From Diphasiastrum complanatum (Eukaryota; Streptophyta; Lycopodiopsida; Lycopodiales; Lycopodiaceae): 64,000 bases of DNA. The translations under genes were made by a program, and so were the position numbers. The notes under the pieces are model-generated. The model ran no database searches, was not told where the DNA came from, and saw nothing but the letters and a program-made list of their open reading frames with translations. Where the stretch lies: positions 11,430,234-11,494,233 of the forward strand of contig CM055113.1 in assembly GCA_029204225.1 (NCBI GenBank), read 5' to 3'. Below, in pieces: positions 1 to 11,699 of this stretch (position 1 is the stretch's first letter; each line of letters begins with the position of its first letter).

Positions 1-2200
1 ACCATGGAAATACCCAGAAGCGAATGGAGGACACAGACCTCCCAGAAGATAGAATCTACCAAGAAACCAAAGATGAAACCGTCAATGGTAGATACAAGTG
101 ACAAAACAAAGAGACACATGGAAAGCACTCGAGCATGAAGTTGTGAAGCTGTTGAGAGCTCTCCAATTTTGAGAATGTCAACCAATTGCAGCAATAAGAT
201 ATTCTGGTTAAACTGCGGCAATTTGTGAAAAACATTTTTGTGATAAAGACTAGCGACAATAAGCACTTGGTTTTATGTAAGCGAACGAGGATCTATGTTT
301 TTCCAAGTGACGATCGAAGATGCTTATGCAAAGCGGAACGACATCGTCCAATATGAGTTGTAGTGGGTCCTAGAACACATTAGGGGTGGGATGATGTTGG
401 CTGATTCTGACGAATCCCCAAGATACTCGGACAGAGCAACTCAAGAGCACCTCTCACCTTAGACCGAGGAGGTCTTTGAGAAGACGAGACTAATGAAGAC
501 TGAGAGCCGAGAAGTACTAGCTAGGAAAGACATGCAAGAATTGTGTAAGCCTCATGGTGAATCCGGAAGATGGAATGACCATGTAGGTTTTCTAAACAAA
601 TGTAATAAATGCAAGTAGAACCCTCTTAAAGAAAGTAGAGTGAGCCACCTTTTAATGGTGACCTCTAGGGGAGAGCATTATTCCACTTGTAATTTGTGAA
701 ATGTGGAAATTCCACTAGGATGCCACCTAAGGAGCTCTCTTGCTTATTTAAGAGACTCTCTCTTTGTGATGCTTTTTGTGAATTGTATCAACTCCATGCC
801 GAAATAAGAAGAGCCTTCACGAGTTTGGTGCATCCATTGAGCTACTTGATCATGCTTGTTTCTTGAGTGATGCATTTATGATCTTGCCCTTCCCTCCTTT
901 TGTGTGTGGTTGTGGACTGTAGAGTGGATTAGATTTGCTACTTTCGTATAGTGGATTAGTTTCTTTCCTTGTTTGTGGATTAATGTAGGAACCAACATTC
1001 AGGTAAACTACATAGGCTGGATCTGTGGTGTAGTTCTTGCATATCTCTTACAGTCCAGTTCTTGATGTTCTTGGGATGTCCAAGAATCAATAGACTGGTT
1101 GGTTTCTTAATTCTTGGACTTCTAACATGCTGTAGATTAGTTCTTGTTTCTTGTTTTGTCAATTTATGCAAGTGTAGCTTAGTTTAGTAAAGTTTAGGCT
1201 CTGATTCAGTTCATTTTTAGGAGTAGATAGCTGTAGAATCTGCTGAATGTTCATTTGGGCTGCACTATGCCCTGTGAATGAGCGTTCATGGCTTGTATCT
1301 ATGTATGAATGTAAGTGCATTCAAGAGAGTTTGTCCCTGAGTAGTCCTCTGACAGGCAGGACAAAAATCTATACTACAAAAACAATTTGTTCCCTTCTAC
1401 CTGATGTTGGGTTTAAAACAAGAATGACAATCTCAAAAAGAACCCACCATCTCTGCTGATAGGCAGAAGTAAGAAAGAATTAATTTTAAAAACCAACAGA
1501 TCCTCTGGATCAGGGGATCTGTAAACACCCAAGTTTACGATCCAAACATGTTATTTTGAAACTCGTTTTTGCCATGTCACTGATCCAAACCTTGTTACTA
1601 TTTGAAACTTGTTTTTTAAACACATATATACGGATCGGTGACTTGGCAGGCTTCTATATATATTTATTCCTCTCCTTTGTTTTTTTCTTTGAGAGTAGAA
1701 AGAGAAGCACCGTAGAACCATAGCAAGACACGATTGAATCTAACTAACTTCCTTATGAACTTGAGCTTGTTTCCTAAGCTTGTTTCTTGAGCTCCTGAAT
1801 TTATTCCTTAAGATTCTCAGTATATTTCTTATTATTGTTTTTAGACTAACTAAACAAATATCTAAAGATCCTAACTAAGTCTGGATTGAGATTCCTAACT
1901 TTCAAAAGCTTGAAAACTTACAAAAACCCAAAAAATGAAAAAACTTAACAAACATACTATTTAGTTTTTGGGCTTCTCCTCTCGTCGCAGTGGAAGGAGG
2001 GTTTAGATGTTAGGCCCTGAAACTTAAATTGTATTAAAACTTTTTTAATATTCTATTTGATATTTTATTGGAACGATATTTTTTACAAGATTTCTACACT
2101 ACTGACCAAACCGTGAGTCAGGCCCTCTGAGAATGTCTCTCCATTATATCTTACTAGAGGTTGGAAGATACTTAAAAAATCAAGCTCCAGTGGACTTCAT
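1..2200. other. Stretch without a recognisable gene; possible LTR-like leader
   Basis: I see no supported coding sequence here; the open frames are short and in both directions. Around 640-830 there is a promoter-like arrangement (a CTTATTTAAG box near 740, then a CT-rich leader and a possible poly(A) signal, GAAATAAG, near 803) of the kind found in plant LTRs. A second TATATATATTTATT leader lies near 1650. Neither has a paired copy, primer binding site or polymerase domain in the window, so an LTR origin is only a guess. Confidence 0.3.
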
Positions 2201-4858
2201 GTGAAAGCCTTTGTGGTAATATCCACTAAATCAATTGGCGAGCCCGAATTCTCCATGGACAATGTTGAAAGTCTTGGTGTCATCCACGGTATCTACCTTC
2301 AAGACGAATTTGCATTCGACAGAGCTGAGTTTATGACTCACGACCAAAATGGTTTTAAGTGTCATGTTATTTTGTCTTGTGCAGACATGACACATTTTAC
2401 TGTTGAGCCACCAACTCATGACTCAAATGAATTTATGTTTAATTACAAGGGGGGGTTTCATCTTCAATGACTTGATGGCCCTATCTAGCAAACATAAGCT
2501 GTTAATGGATGTTGAGGAAATACAAAGGGTTTTTTCTATGCAGCAATTATTGGATCTGCTACAGTTTCTATGATTGAAGATGTAACAGGAATGGAAATTG
2601 TTCTATGTACATAAACAAATCCCTCTCTTAAAGAACAAGAAAAATCGGCTTTGAAAAGAAGGAGAAAAGTAACCACTTTAGGACCAAGAAGAGAAAGTCA
2701 TGAGGTTCATATTGGAAGAGAGACTGCAAAAGCTGTTGGGACCGCCGGAAAAAGCCCAATGGAGCCGAGAGTGGATCAATCAAGAATGTTATCCGGCTCT
2801 TATTGCAATGTATCAGACGATGAAGGGCGTATGGTCGAGGAAGAGCAAATCCCTGAGTTTGAGGGTGATGCAAATGTCAATCTCGACAATTTTGTAATTG
2901 CTATGTTCCGGATAGAAAGCAAAAATGTCCAGTGCGCCTCACTTTTCACGAACCAATAAGCTTTGGATCACTCATTTGCTGAACAATTGTTTGATGATTT
3001 GAGCAGACCCAACAGTCCACCACCCGCATCGTCACTTTGAGGCCAATTTCATCCAAGAAAGGTGACGAGGAAGAAATCATTTTCGAAGGCCCAATTATGT
3101 TTGAAAAGATGTATAGCGAATTCATGCGTGTTGATAGAGCAGAGAATGAGCAGGTCTACATAGACACTTATTCCAAGGAGGTGGATCTCAATCCTGGATC
3201 TAGATTGGATGGATTGTGTAAAGATTGCTTTTTGTCATATTGTATTTTTGAACCTATCGATGGTCAACATTTTTGTTATGCATGTAGTGAATTGGCGAAG
3301 GTTGCATTAGATCAAAATAGGATACATCCTCGGATATTTGATGCCACTTTTAGGTTTGTGCATGCCAAGATATGTATATTCAAGAATGCATCTCATTACT
3401 TCTTGAATCGGACAGAGTCAATTCCGAGCCAGAAGAGAAGAGAAAAAAAAAAAGCAGTCTACCAGAAATCATGGAGCGTGCACGTGATCTATGGATCTCA
3501 TTGAATCGACCACGCTTTGTTAGAGGAGTGAAGCTAAATCTTGAGCAACTAAAACAGATGAGAGCATTTTATCTCGGTTTGTACATGGTCCTTGGCAGTA
3601 GTACTGCTGGACCCTACACAATAATAATCTTTCATTCAAATGAAACATTCGACAATTTCATGCAAGTCATGAATTTGTATGTGAATGATTAGATCTCCTA
3701 CGACGAACCTGCATTGGAATCGAGGAAGACAAAAAACAAAGCAATATCTATTCGGTTGTTCAGATGTTTGAGGTATATGCCGGATGCCATGTGCGATTGT
3801 ATCCTAAAGAAGCTTGTAAATGGAGAATTGTATTTTGGAAGAAAAAACAGAGAAAAATAGATTAATGAAGGAGTTTTCTTGATGGTTCGTGAGATGGCTG
3901 CACCAAGTGTTGTATAGTATTTGCTTACTATAGAAGAAGACTTGCCTTCAGATGTGGATTACAACAAAGAGAGCATAAAAAAACCCTCAAAAATCATCGA
4001 CCCGACTTTTTGTCGGAATTGGATTAGAGCACACTATGGCAAAGGGAAAGGTATAACTTCAAAATTGATTGGTGCTATACCTAAACCCTTGAGAGCAGCT
4101 GTAGAAAATATAAAACAAAAATATCTTGCCGCCCACAATATTGAGCATGACACTGGGACCTCTAGTAACACCGAATGGAGGTTTCTCTGTAAAGTAAAAA
4201 CTTCAAAAAATGAGGAGACCATCTGTTGTGGAGCTGAAGAATCAAGTTTCATGACACTTCCTTCTTCATTGTGGGAGCATCCCACATTGTATATATTTGA
4301 TAACTTGGAGTCTCTAGATTTCAATTACATTTTGTCAATGGTACGCCATTGTTTGACAACTCTCACGCCACAGCACAAAGTCTGTGTGATTGTTCTCTTT
4401 TTGGAGCACAACAGAAAAGTAAGGTATCAAAGCAATGCGTGATGTACAGTATTCTATTTTTGAAGGTTACTACAAGCTGGCAACTCCTTTGAAAGAGAAC
4501 AATAATTGTTCCAAACTTGCATCATGTTCTATTTGTTCTCTACATCGGCAAAACATTTTGTGTCATGTAAGCTAGATCACAAAAAGAAAGCAAAGCATTG
4601 GCGAGGTGTGAGCAGCATTATTGAATCTTTTTGTGCTCCAAGTTGGTCTGTGTGCTTACATAGAATGTCATATTGTGTGTCAGAGCTCATAAACAGCATC
4701 GGTTGGACTATAGTGAGTATCGATATCCCAAAATATAGATATGACTCAATCCTTCCTAGCGCATCAAGACCGTTTGGAATCACCTCCAAATATAGATTCA
4801 TCTGAAGACTCAGAGGAATCTAATGAGGAAGATATGGATATAAATGTAGAGACGTTAT
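2201..4858 (+). pseudogene. Decayed coding region of unrecognised family
   Basis: A chain of plus-strand open segments (2201-2467, 2651-2956, 3037-about 3450, about 3400-3692, 3921-4439, about 4440-4858) reads like one protein broken by frameshifts and stops. One break is clear: the frame changes at a run of A near 3440, where the product runs from a KKGDEEEIIFEGP start, through a Cys-rich patch (CKDCFLSYCIFEP, then CYACSEL), into a charged KRKKKSSLPEIMERARDLW segment. Later parts contain SLWEHPTLYIFDNLESLDF, then KHWRGVSSIIESFCAPSW, and the last frame ends in an acidic tail (SSEDSEESNEEDMD). Two in-frame stops (TAG near 3690, TAG near 3858) also interrupt it. I do not recognise the family. 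A mobile-element protein is possible, but I saw no terminal repeats or catalytic motif. Confidence 0.5.
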
Positions 4859-5315
4859 AGTTTGTATTGGTGGTTATGCCTAGACCATAAAGGCAAGTAA
4901 GTACCTAATACTTCAAGCGGTAGGGGTTGTTACCGCTAATTTTGACAATATAACAAAGGAATACGGTTTGAAAAAGGATTTGTGATTAAAGTGTCATTTC
5001 TTGATGAATGTTATATATTTTTTAAATGATTTGAAAAGGATTTTTAACATATGATATGTGAATGGAAAGTTTTATAATATTTTGTGTATGCTTGAGTTTT
5101 ATAGTACACAATCATGTCATACCCAATTGAAACGTGGTTCATATACAATCAAATTATCGAATTTTTGTAATTAAACAATGTCTCGAAATTCTCAAGTCTA
5201 TTTTTGAAAATGGATTTTGCAAAGTCCAAAATTAATTAATATTATGTTAATTTTGAACTTCCACCAAAACATAGTCAATATTTCAGTGCAACATAGTAGA
5301 AGCACGTTCCAACAT

Positions 5316-5433
5316 GTGGATACCCTAAAATGCTTCTTGGTTTCCAAGGGGAGGCTCGAACCTGGGACCAAAGAAACTTTGGATGCCAAGCTAACCAGTT
5401 GAGCCAACCCCGTTGGGTGGATACCCTAAAATG
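5316..5433 (-). mobile_element. tRNA-like retroposon (SINE-type) with 17-bp target duplication
   Basis: An 84-bp insert (5333-5416) is flanked by perfect 17-bp direct repeats, GTGGATACCCTAAAATG at 5316-5332 and 5417-5433. Read on the minus strand, the insert has an A box (TGGCTCAACTGG) and a B box (GGTTCGAGCCT) at tRNA-like spacing, and its ends (CCAACGGGG and CCCCTTGG) can pair like an acceptor stem. This is the structure expected of a retroposed tRNA or a minimal SINE copied into place by a LINE machinery. The anticodon arm is too altered to name the isoacceptor. Confidence 0.75.
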
Positions 5434-5563
5434 AAGAGGATGCCACAGCACACTGTGCCAAGTCACAAAAAAAACAATATTGTGAAAAGGGAAACAAAAC
5501 TTGCACTTGAGATAACTAAGAAAAGGTTGTTCCCTTCATTGGTATGACAACACCTTAAGTAGC

Positions 5564-5626
5564 CCCCCACTCCCCCTCCCCCCCCCCCAAAAAAAAAGGT
5601 ACATAAAAAAAAAAAAAAAAAAAAAA
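5564..5626. repeat. Homopolymer tracts (C-run, A-runs)
   Basis: A C-rich run followed by two A runs separated by GGTACAT. It gives a false poly-Phe reading frame on the minus strand. Nothing else is supported here. Confidence 0.8.
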
Positions 5627-5849
5627 GAAGAAGCACCAATTTGGTAAAAAAAATATAACTTTAAGGGTGCAATGCACATGGTGAAGCTTCGTCATGATAT
5701 GGGACTGATAAGGAATCAGTGGTATTTGTGAAGGGGAATAGCAAACGCGTGGCATATTGTGGTTGGTTGAGAGGAGCCTGATTTCAAGCCATATCACTTT
5801 CACAAAAAAGGTCTAATCTCAGCCATCCATCTGCAACTACTACAGTAGA

Positions 5850-5948
5850 TATCCTTCATCCCACGACTGACTACCGTCCTAGAGCAGGTTTCGTCGTTCG
5901 AGCGGCTCAACTTGCTATGACGGTAGCCAACCTCCTGAATGAAGGATA
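5850..5948. repeat. Imperfect 100-bp foldback
   Basis: TATCCTTCAT (5850-5859) pairs with ATGAAGGATA (5939-5948), and CTACCGTC (5871-5878) pairs with GACGGTAG (5919-5926). An 11 x 12-nt internal loop separates the two stems, and a 40-nt top remains. It could be a short MITE, part of a retroelement, or chance. Confidence 0.5.
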
Positions 5949-6021
5949 CTTAGTATGTATTGAGTTTATGAGGACTTCCTTTTCTAAGCATTTAGGTGAG
6001 GAGCTTGATTACAGCCCACAT

Positions 6022-6024
<3 letters not shown>

Positions 6025-6085
<61 letters not shown>
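6025..6085 (+). repeat. (AG)n microsatellite
   Basis: About 30 AG units, ending in an AACAAAAAG sequence. It lies about 330 bp beyond the FAD4-like stop codon. The Glu-Arg reading frame across it is an artefact of the repeat. Confidence 0.95.
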
Positions 6086-6087
<2 letters not shown>

Positions 6088-6413
6088 AAAAAGAAACTAG
6101 GACAAAGATATTCACATTCAATGGAGCTATTCGAGTATATTGGAAGTAACATTGAGCCAAGAGTAGGCTACATTCAATTATCTGTAGATGGTTGAACCCA
6201 AAAACTGTAAGGTGTCAGTCTCTTGAGATAAAGTAAATTTTACTGGCCCTCCTTCCCTTCCCTTGCATTGCCACAAGGAAAGGTAAGGCCAAAAGAATAG
6301 ACACTTCAATGAGAACTCGCATGGCAACCTGATTTATAATCTCAACTAGCCAAATTTAGCTGCTGACTAGTACCTGATATATAGCAGTGTATTGCATGGT
6401 GTCAATCAGTCAG

Positions 6414-7544
6414 TCAGTCGGCAGCAGCAGCAGCAGCAGCGTCTTCTTCCTCAAAGTGGGAAGTTTGATGCTGCTGTGGCATCGTCGCGTCCCACGAACG
6501 AGGAACTACTTTCCATAATGCATAAATCATCCACTCTAAGTTCTTAAAAAAATTGCTGCTATCTAGCACAGGATTCCAGAATCCCGAAACAATGCAATAG
6601 TTACAGTTATAGGGATGGTGATGGTGCTGGCCATGCATCTTTGGAGATATAAGCAGACCATGGTCCTGCAACAGCCTAACTAGGGCTGGTAGCTGGCTCT
6701 TTTTCATGTGAGACCAGGCGTGAAATTGTTGGCTGAACACAATGCAAGCCATGAACACTGCCGCAAATGCATCGAAGCTCACATTTCCTGGAACAAAGAT
6801 GGCCGGCAAAAGCACAAAACCTACAGGACGTGCTAAAGAATAAAGATTATTGGCGAACTGGCGCTTTGTGATGGTCCAGGGCCGCTTGTGATGGCCTTGA
6901 AATGCATCGATTTGAGATCCAAACATCACAGAACTTGCATCTCCATAATTATCCATTGCCCAGTGGTAAATACCGGTCCCTAAGTCCGCAAGCCAATAGG
7001 CCAAAACAATAGAAACACAGGCAGCCACAAAAGTTTCTACTGAATCCACTTCCCTGAATGACTTTATTGCCATTGTTCCTAGCACGCTACAACCGAACAT
7101 CACCCACAACTGCTGACTCAAAGTTGATTCCAAATCTGTGTCTGCTGACCCCAGCTCGGTGTCAATCAATGTCAAAATTGTTGAATTTGGAGAAGAGTTC
7201 GCTTTTAAAAGTGGCTGATGGATCTCGTTGCATGTCAAGAGGCGTGTTTCATCCTCCGCACCTGCTGCTACTTTAGAGGAATCTATTGGTGGGTACAAAG
7301 ATATAGATTGCAAAGAATGGCGATGCAGCCTGAGATCACTCGAAGCGTTCAATTGTTCACCCACATGCACACTGCATCTAAAATTGAACCAGCGTCGGGT
7401 AGTTCCCGGCCAAAGCAACTTATTTGAGCATAAATGGATCCTCAAATTCATGACAGAAAGATCACCACGGTGATCAATTCCGAAATTGACGAGCGAGGAC
7501 GAGGTTGGTTGGGGAAGAGCCACTGCACGTATGAAGCTCCCCAT
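6414..7544 (-). CDS. FAD4: Plastid fatty acid desaturase 4-like (FAD4 / plasmanylethanolamine desaturase-type)
   Basis: Intact, intronless reading frame of 376 codons. Plant FAD4 introduces the trans-delta3 double bond into 16:0 at sn-2 of plastid phosphatidylglycerol, in thylakoid or envelope membranes. The first ~110 residues are Ser/Arg-rich and poorly conserved-looking, as in a transit peptide. Hydrophobic segments lie at about 146-160, 171-188 and 240-272. The His-rich iron-binding motifs of the family are all present: GTGIYHWAMDN (about 189-199), QGHHKRPW (216-223), HAWSH (275-279) and HGQHHHHPYNCNYC (304-317). The ATG at 7544-7542 gives a normal-length product. The C terminus is odd: a run of seven Ala coded by a trinucleotide repeat at 6419-6440, just before the TGA, probably variable in length. 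No neighbour shares its direction closely, so it is probably transcribed alone. The family call is firm; the exact substrate is inferred. Confidence 0.9.
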   Translation of the reverse strand: MGSFIRAVALPQPTSSSLVNFGIDHRGDLSVMNLRIHLCSNKLLWPGTTRRWFNFRCSVHVGEQLNASSDLRLHRHSLQSISLYPPIDSSKVAAGAEDETRLLTCNEIHQPLLKANSSPNSTILTLIDTELGSADTDLESTLSQQLWVMFGCSVLGTMAIKSFREVDSVETFVAACVSIVLAYWLADLGTGIYHWAMDNYGDASSVMFGSQIDAFQGHHKRPWTITKRQFANNLYSLARPVGFVLLPAIFVPGNVSFDAFAAVFMACIVFSQQFHAWSHMKKSQLPALVRLLQDHGLLISPKMHGQHHHHPYNCNYCIVSGFWNPVLDSSNFFKNLEWMIYALWKVVPRSWDATMPQQHQTSHFEEEDAAAAAAAD

Positions 7545-9079
7545 GTCGATCCGTGTTAAATCAGTGTACCCTCAAGGAGGAGGATCAGCAGCAGGACTCC
7601 CTGTTCAAAATCATCCAACCCCCTCAAAGGATTTCAAGCATTCTCAATGTTTCCTTTCAGCTACTATCCATCTATCGATCTACGCGTGTGTGTGTGAGAG
7701 AGAGAGAAAATAGAAGCACAAATAGCTCCACGTCTACTTCCTAGCAAGAGAGAAACGAGGATTCTAGATTCCTTATCAATAAGCAACCATCTAAAGTGAA
7801 TATGCAACCATGTAAAGGTTAAAGCTTCACATGCCTTTTATGTGGCCTACAAAGTCTCAAGTGCACTTTAATTTAGGATCTCTTGCTATGCAAAGAGTCT
7901 CCTTGCCTTGGCCATCGTGTTGCAACATAGACCTGTTCATGTTGTGCTTTTGATTCCAAGGATCAAAGCATTTTCTTATATATATTTGTTTTCTAGTAAT
8001 TCGAGTGACTCCCATCACACGTATTATTAGCTTTGTCACATAGTTGTATGTTGTTATTATCGTTTTCTCAAAGATAACAGCTATCTTCTGGCTCTCATTA
8101 GAGAGTGCACCACAAAGCCACATGCAGTGCCTCTGTTGCACAGTCCCCACAGAGATTTTTTTTCCGTTATGTCCATCCATCACCATTGGATGGAGTGGGG
8201 CCAGCATTGCAGCTGCTCTTGCAGTGCACTCCTTAAGCATTCCCCTATCTTCTAGCTGAGTTTGAGATAAATGCCTTTTATTAATCTTTTTAAATCTCAA
8301 GACTTTGCTTTAATTTTTTTTTTTTGCCATGTTGCTCACAATCTTAGAGATCTTCTTGTTTATAGCTATTGTGATGATTTTTAGCTTTGCCACAGTAGTA
8401 GTAAGCTATTTTGGAATTTGAATGCCTTCATAAGACAAGCTTCTCATGATGTATCAATCATCTTTTATTTTTGTGATTTGTTGAGGTATTTTCTTGGCTT
8501 TTGTTTCTTGTATTTGACAGGCTCATTGTTTTTTATCGACATTTTTTTGGCTATAAACTAATAGTAAGAGTGAGCATGAAGCAAAATTAGCACTCTCTAA
8601 TCCTTGAGAGGACTTTTTTCGCTATAAGAGTGGCTTCACATGAAGTGGGGGGTAAGTCCAAAAGGCCCAAATCTTTTACTTTGATTGGTGGAGGCGCTTC
8701 AAAAGGCCTCCACCCCATTTCACAAGGGGTGAGAGTTGCCCCTAGGTGGCATTAAAGGTGCCAAGCTGGGTAAGTCAAGATACTAGGGGAGTACCTTGGA
8801 CCTCTTGGAGTATTGGGGGGTAAGTGGTGGGCCTTCTCTCTCTCCTCCAATAAAAATCATAAATGGCTAAAAGCATGGTTTGGTGGTACAAAAAGATAAC
8901 CCATTTTTCATAGTACCTTTTGGTAGTATATGTCAATATTTGTGGATTTTATTACTCATAATTGATATTGCTAATACAATGCTTATGGTAGTACATTTCT
9001 CACTTTTTGGAGCTTGATAGGTGCCATGAGTTAATGCAATGAAGGCATCCTTGACAATGATGGGCCTACTTTATCCTAT
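7545..9079. other. FAD4-like upstream region and intergenic DNA
   Basis: A GT/GA-rich patch (7684-7709) lies in the probable 5' leader of the FAD4-like gene. I find no clear TATA box. A 147-codon minus-strand frame at 7857-8300 matches no family I know and is probably chance. At 8687-8714 a perfect 9-bp stem (GGTGGAGGC / GCCTCCACC) with a 10-nt loop forms a hairpin of unknown role. Confidence 0.5.
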
Positions 9080-9117
9080 TTGAATTTGGATAATAAATGC
9101 TTTGCTCTCCAAATGAA

Positions 9118-9345
9118 CAGTTCATTGCTATCGTTGCTTTCTGCTATTAGTGGACATTGCTATCATTGTTTTCTGCTATCAGTTCATGTTGCTATCTTGC
9201 TTTCTGCTATCAGTTCATTGCTATCTTGCTTTCTGCTAGATCGGTTCATTGCTATCGTTTCTTTATGCTATCGTTGTTTTCTGCTAGATCAATTCATTGC
9301 TATCATTGCTGTCCGCTATCAGTTCATTGCTGTCGTTTTGCTCTT
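9118..9345. repeat. Minisatellite, units of TTCATTGCTATC...TTTCTGCTATCAG
   Basis: Degenerate tandem units of about 30 bp, each with a TTCATTGCTATC core followed by a TTTCTGCTATCAG or TTTCTGCTAGATC end. It creates a Leu/Ser/Ile-rich false frame (9080-9409). Confidence 0.8.
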
Positions 9346-9689
9346 TGTTGCCTTTTGTTTGAAACATCTTCTTGCATTCCGCAAAATTGATCTCGATCAT
9401 TTATTGTAAAAGATGAGGACACCTGCAAGGAAGTGCAAAGCCGTCTCTAAGGCCACTGTTGAAAATCTTGAGACATTGAGTGCACCTCCCAGCATACACA
9501 AATGGCCACAGACCAGTTACCATGTCGGATCACCAACGAAAACGGGGGTCATGGATCAATCAGAAACCACACATTCACAGCTTGATGAATCGTTTGAGAG
9601 GATGGCTGTTGCGGCCGACGATCATTCAAGCCACAAGAGAGAGGGTAAATTAAGCATCGTAGGTTTTTGTCTATAATGAATTTTGTTAC

Positions 9690-10230
9690 TTTTAGTACTT
9701 TTGGTATTATGATAGCAATTAGCTGCTTTTGGTTCTTAATTTGGAACTTTAGCTGGTTTTGGCTCTTAACTTGGTACATTAGCTGATTTTGGTACTTAAC
9801 TTGGTACTTTAACTACTTTTGGTACTTTAGCTGCTTTTGATACTTAACTTGGTACTTTAGCTACTTTTGGTACTTAGTTTCGTACTTTTGGTATTGTGGT
9901 AGTAACTAGCTACTTTTGGTTCTTAATTTGGTACTTTAGCTGCTTTTGGTACTTTAGCTGATTTTGGTACTTAACTTGGTACTTTAGCTGCTTTTGGTAC
10001 TTAATTTAGTACTTTAGATACTTTTGTTACTTAAGTGGTACTTTAGTTGCTTTTAATACTTAATTTGGTACTTCTGATATTACTATAGTAATTAGCTACT
10101 TTTGGTTCTTAATTTGGTATTTTAGCTATTTTTGGTACTTTAGCTGATTTTGGTACATAACTTGGTATTTTAGCTGTTTTTGGTATTTAATTTGGAAGTT
10201 TAGCTTCTTTTGGTACTTAATTTAGCTATT
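9690..10230 (+). repeat. Left array of a TGGTACTT-based minisatellite
   Basis: Many degenerate units of the form TTTTGGTACTTAACTTGGTACTTTAGCTGC, built on a repeated TTTGGTACTT core. The same core occurs in the opposite orientation at about 11.7-13.9 kb. Confidence 0.75.
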
Positions 10231-10329
10231 TGATACTTTTTAAGTGAGGATTTACAGTGACTAGTTTGTGCTAAAATTAACACTATCTGTTTTGCAAGAA
10301 AAAATAAAATGGATGAATATCTGATCCTG

Positions 10330-10860
10330 CGGAAAATCTGTTACTCAACCGAGGAGCTTCATGAAGAATACTAGAGGGCAAACTTGCAAAAGACCTGCTA
10401 GACACTGATCTGCCAGACAATCAATGGCTAACGGTCATGTAGCTTATCGTCTAAAATGTCAAAATGAAGAGTCTTTTCAGCTGCACTTGTAGAGTTTTTG
10501 ACATACATTATATGCACAAATATTGTAACCGGATTAGACCACCAATGCATGGACTATATCTCGTTCTGCGTCTTGAACGAATAATTCTCTGCAAAGTCAA
10601 TGATTGAAAAACAACATCCAAAGGAAATTTCAGCAAGAAAGTCTTTAAATTGTTGTGACTACTACCACCGAAACACAAAGTTATGCTTGATGAAGTTTTT
10701 CAGATGTGCTGAAATCAGGTCAACAAAAGCAGTGCTCCACATTCTTTGCACTACCAAATCCTTTCTCTTCTTGATAGAACCGCCCTCATCAACAAACCCT
10801 GTCACAAGGTCTGCAAAGATCTTCACAAATAACTCTCTGTTGTCCACTGATCTCTCATAG
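10330..10860 (-). pseudogene. Transposon-associated protein, C-terminal half (decayed)
   Basis: On the minus strand, segments MWSTAFVDLISAHLKNFIKH, NFVFRWQ, QQFKDFLA, DFAENYSFKTQNE, SMHWWSNPVTIFVHI and LDDKLHD follow one another in the correct order, with stops and frame breaks. From memory, this is the order in a large uncharacterised protein family (core AENYS...QNEIQSMHW...ISDD.HD) that is repeated in genomes of seed-free plants, algae and some animals and looks transposon-associated. An N-terminal piece of what may be the same gene lies at 13.88-14.29 kb, with a low-complexity array between. No intact frame remains. The family call is moderately sure; a function is not known to me. Confidence 0.55.
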
Positions 10861-11341
10861 GTACTGCTCCTTCAGTTTCCAGACAAAATAAGGCTTCAAC
10901 GCCTTAAAACATCTAAGAGACATTTGCACTTCTGGGTGAGCCCTTTTGAATTTTTGGAATAGCTTGACCTGTGACCTAAAAACCTTACAGCTTACTAAAA
11001 GAACATCATAACATGCCTAAAAATTATCACGTAAGTTGATCCAAGCTGACTTGAACATTAAACCAAACTTAATTTGTTTGTAAAATTCATAGCAATATGA
11101 ATCAAGCGAGAGAAAGTGAGAAAAAGAAAGCAAGAAGAGTGTTAGTCAAAATTCCTGGACCATACGGTTGTATCCTATTCCAGAATGTCACCACAATGCT
11201 CCCTCCCCAATGGCATGGCCTTCCTTGTGGATGTTTCAAGTCCAGCAAAGAACCGTTTATGATACCATGCCTTCAATAGGGAAAAAACAAGGGCTACACC
11301 CCTTCCTAGAATTGGGAATGTTGACTATCTTTAACTTTATC

Positions 11342-11482
<141 letters not shown>

Positions 11483-11699
11483 AAATCTGTTGTAACCACG
11501 TCAGAAATTATAATTATATTTCAGGATACACTAAGAAACACACTGGTTCAGCTCAATATAGTGTTGGTTCACTCGAAACTTCTTAAAGATTCCTTCTGCA
11601 TTAAAGTCATTGTTAACATCTTCAAAGTGAACTTGAGGAGTTTTCTCGTTACCACTTATCTATATTCAAGAAGTCTTATCGTGTTACACGACATAAGTG

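Noticed and set aside
5917-6195. Open frame ending in a long Glu-Arg repeat
   Set aside because: The repeat is the (AG)n microsatellite; the part before it is short and lies partly in the foldback.
7857-8300. 147-codon minus-strand frame
   Set aside because: No recognisable domain, no neighbouring exon and mixed composition; likely chance.
9080-9409. 109-codon Leu/Ser/Ile-rich frame, membrane-like
   Set aside because: It follows the 30-bp minisatellite units; hydrophobicity comes from CTATC/TTGCT repeats.
9413-9676. 87-codon frame (MRTPARKCKAVSKATVENLE...)
   Set aside because: Plausible composition, but I recognise no family and it runs into the TGGTACTT array; not enough to call a gene.
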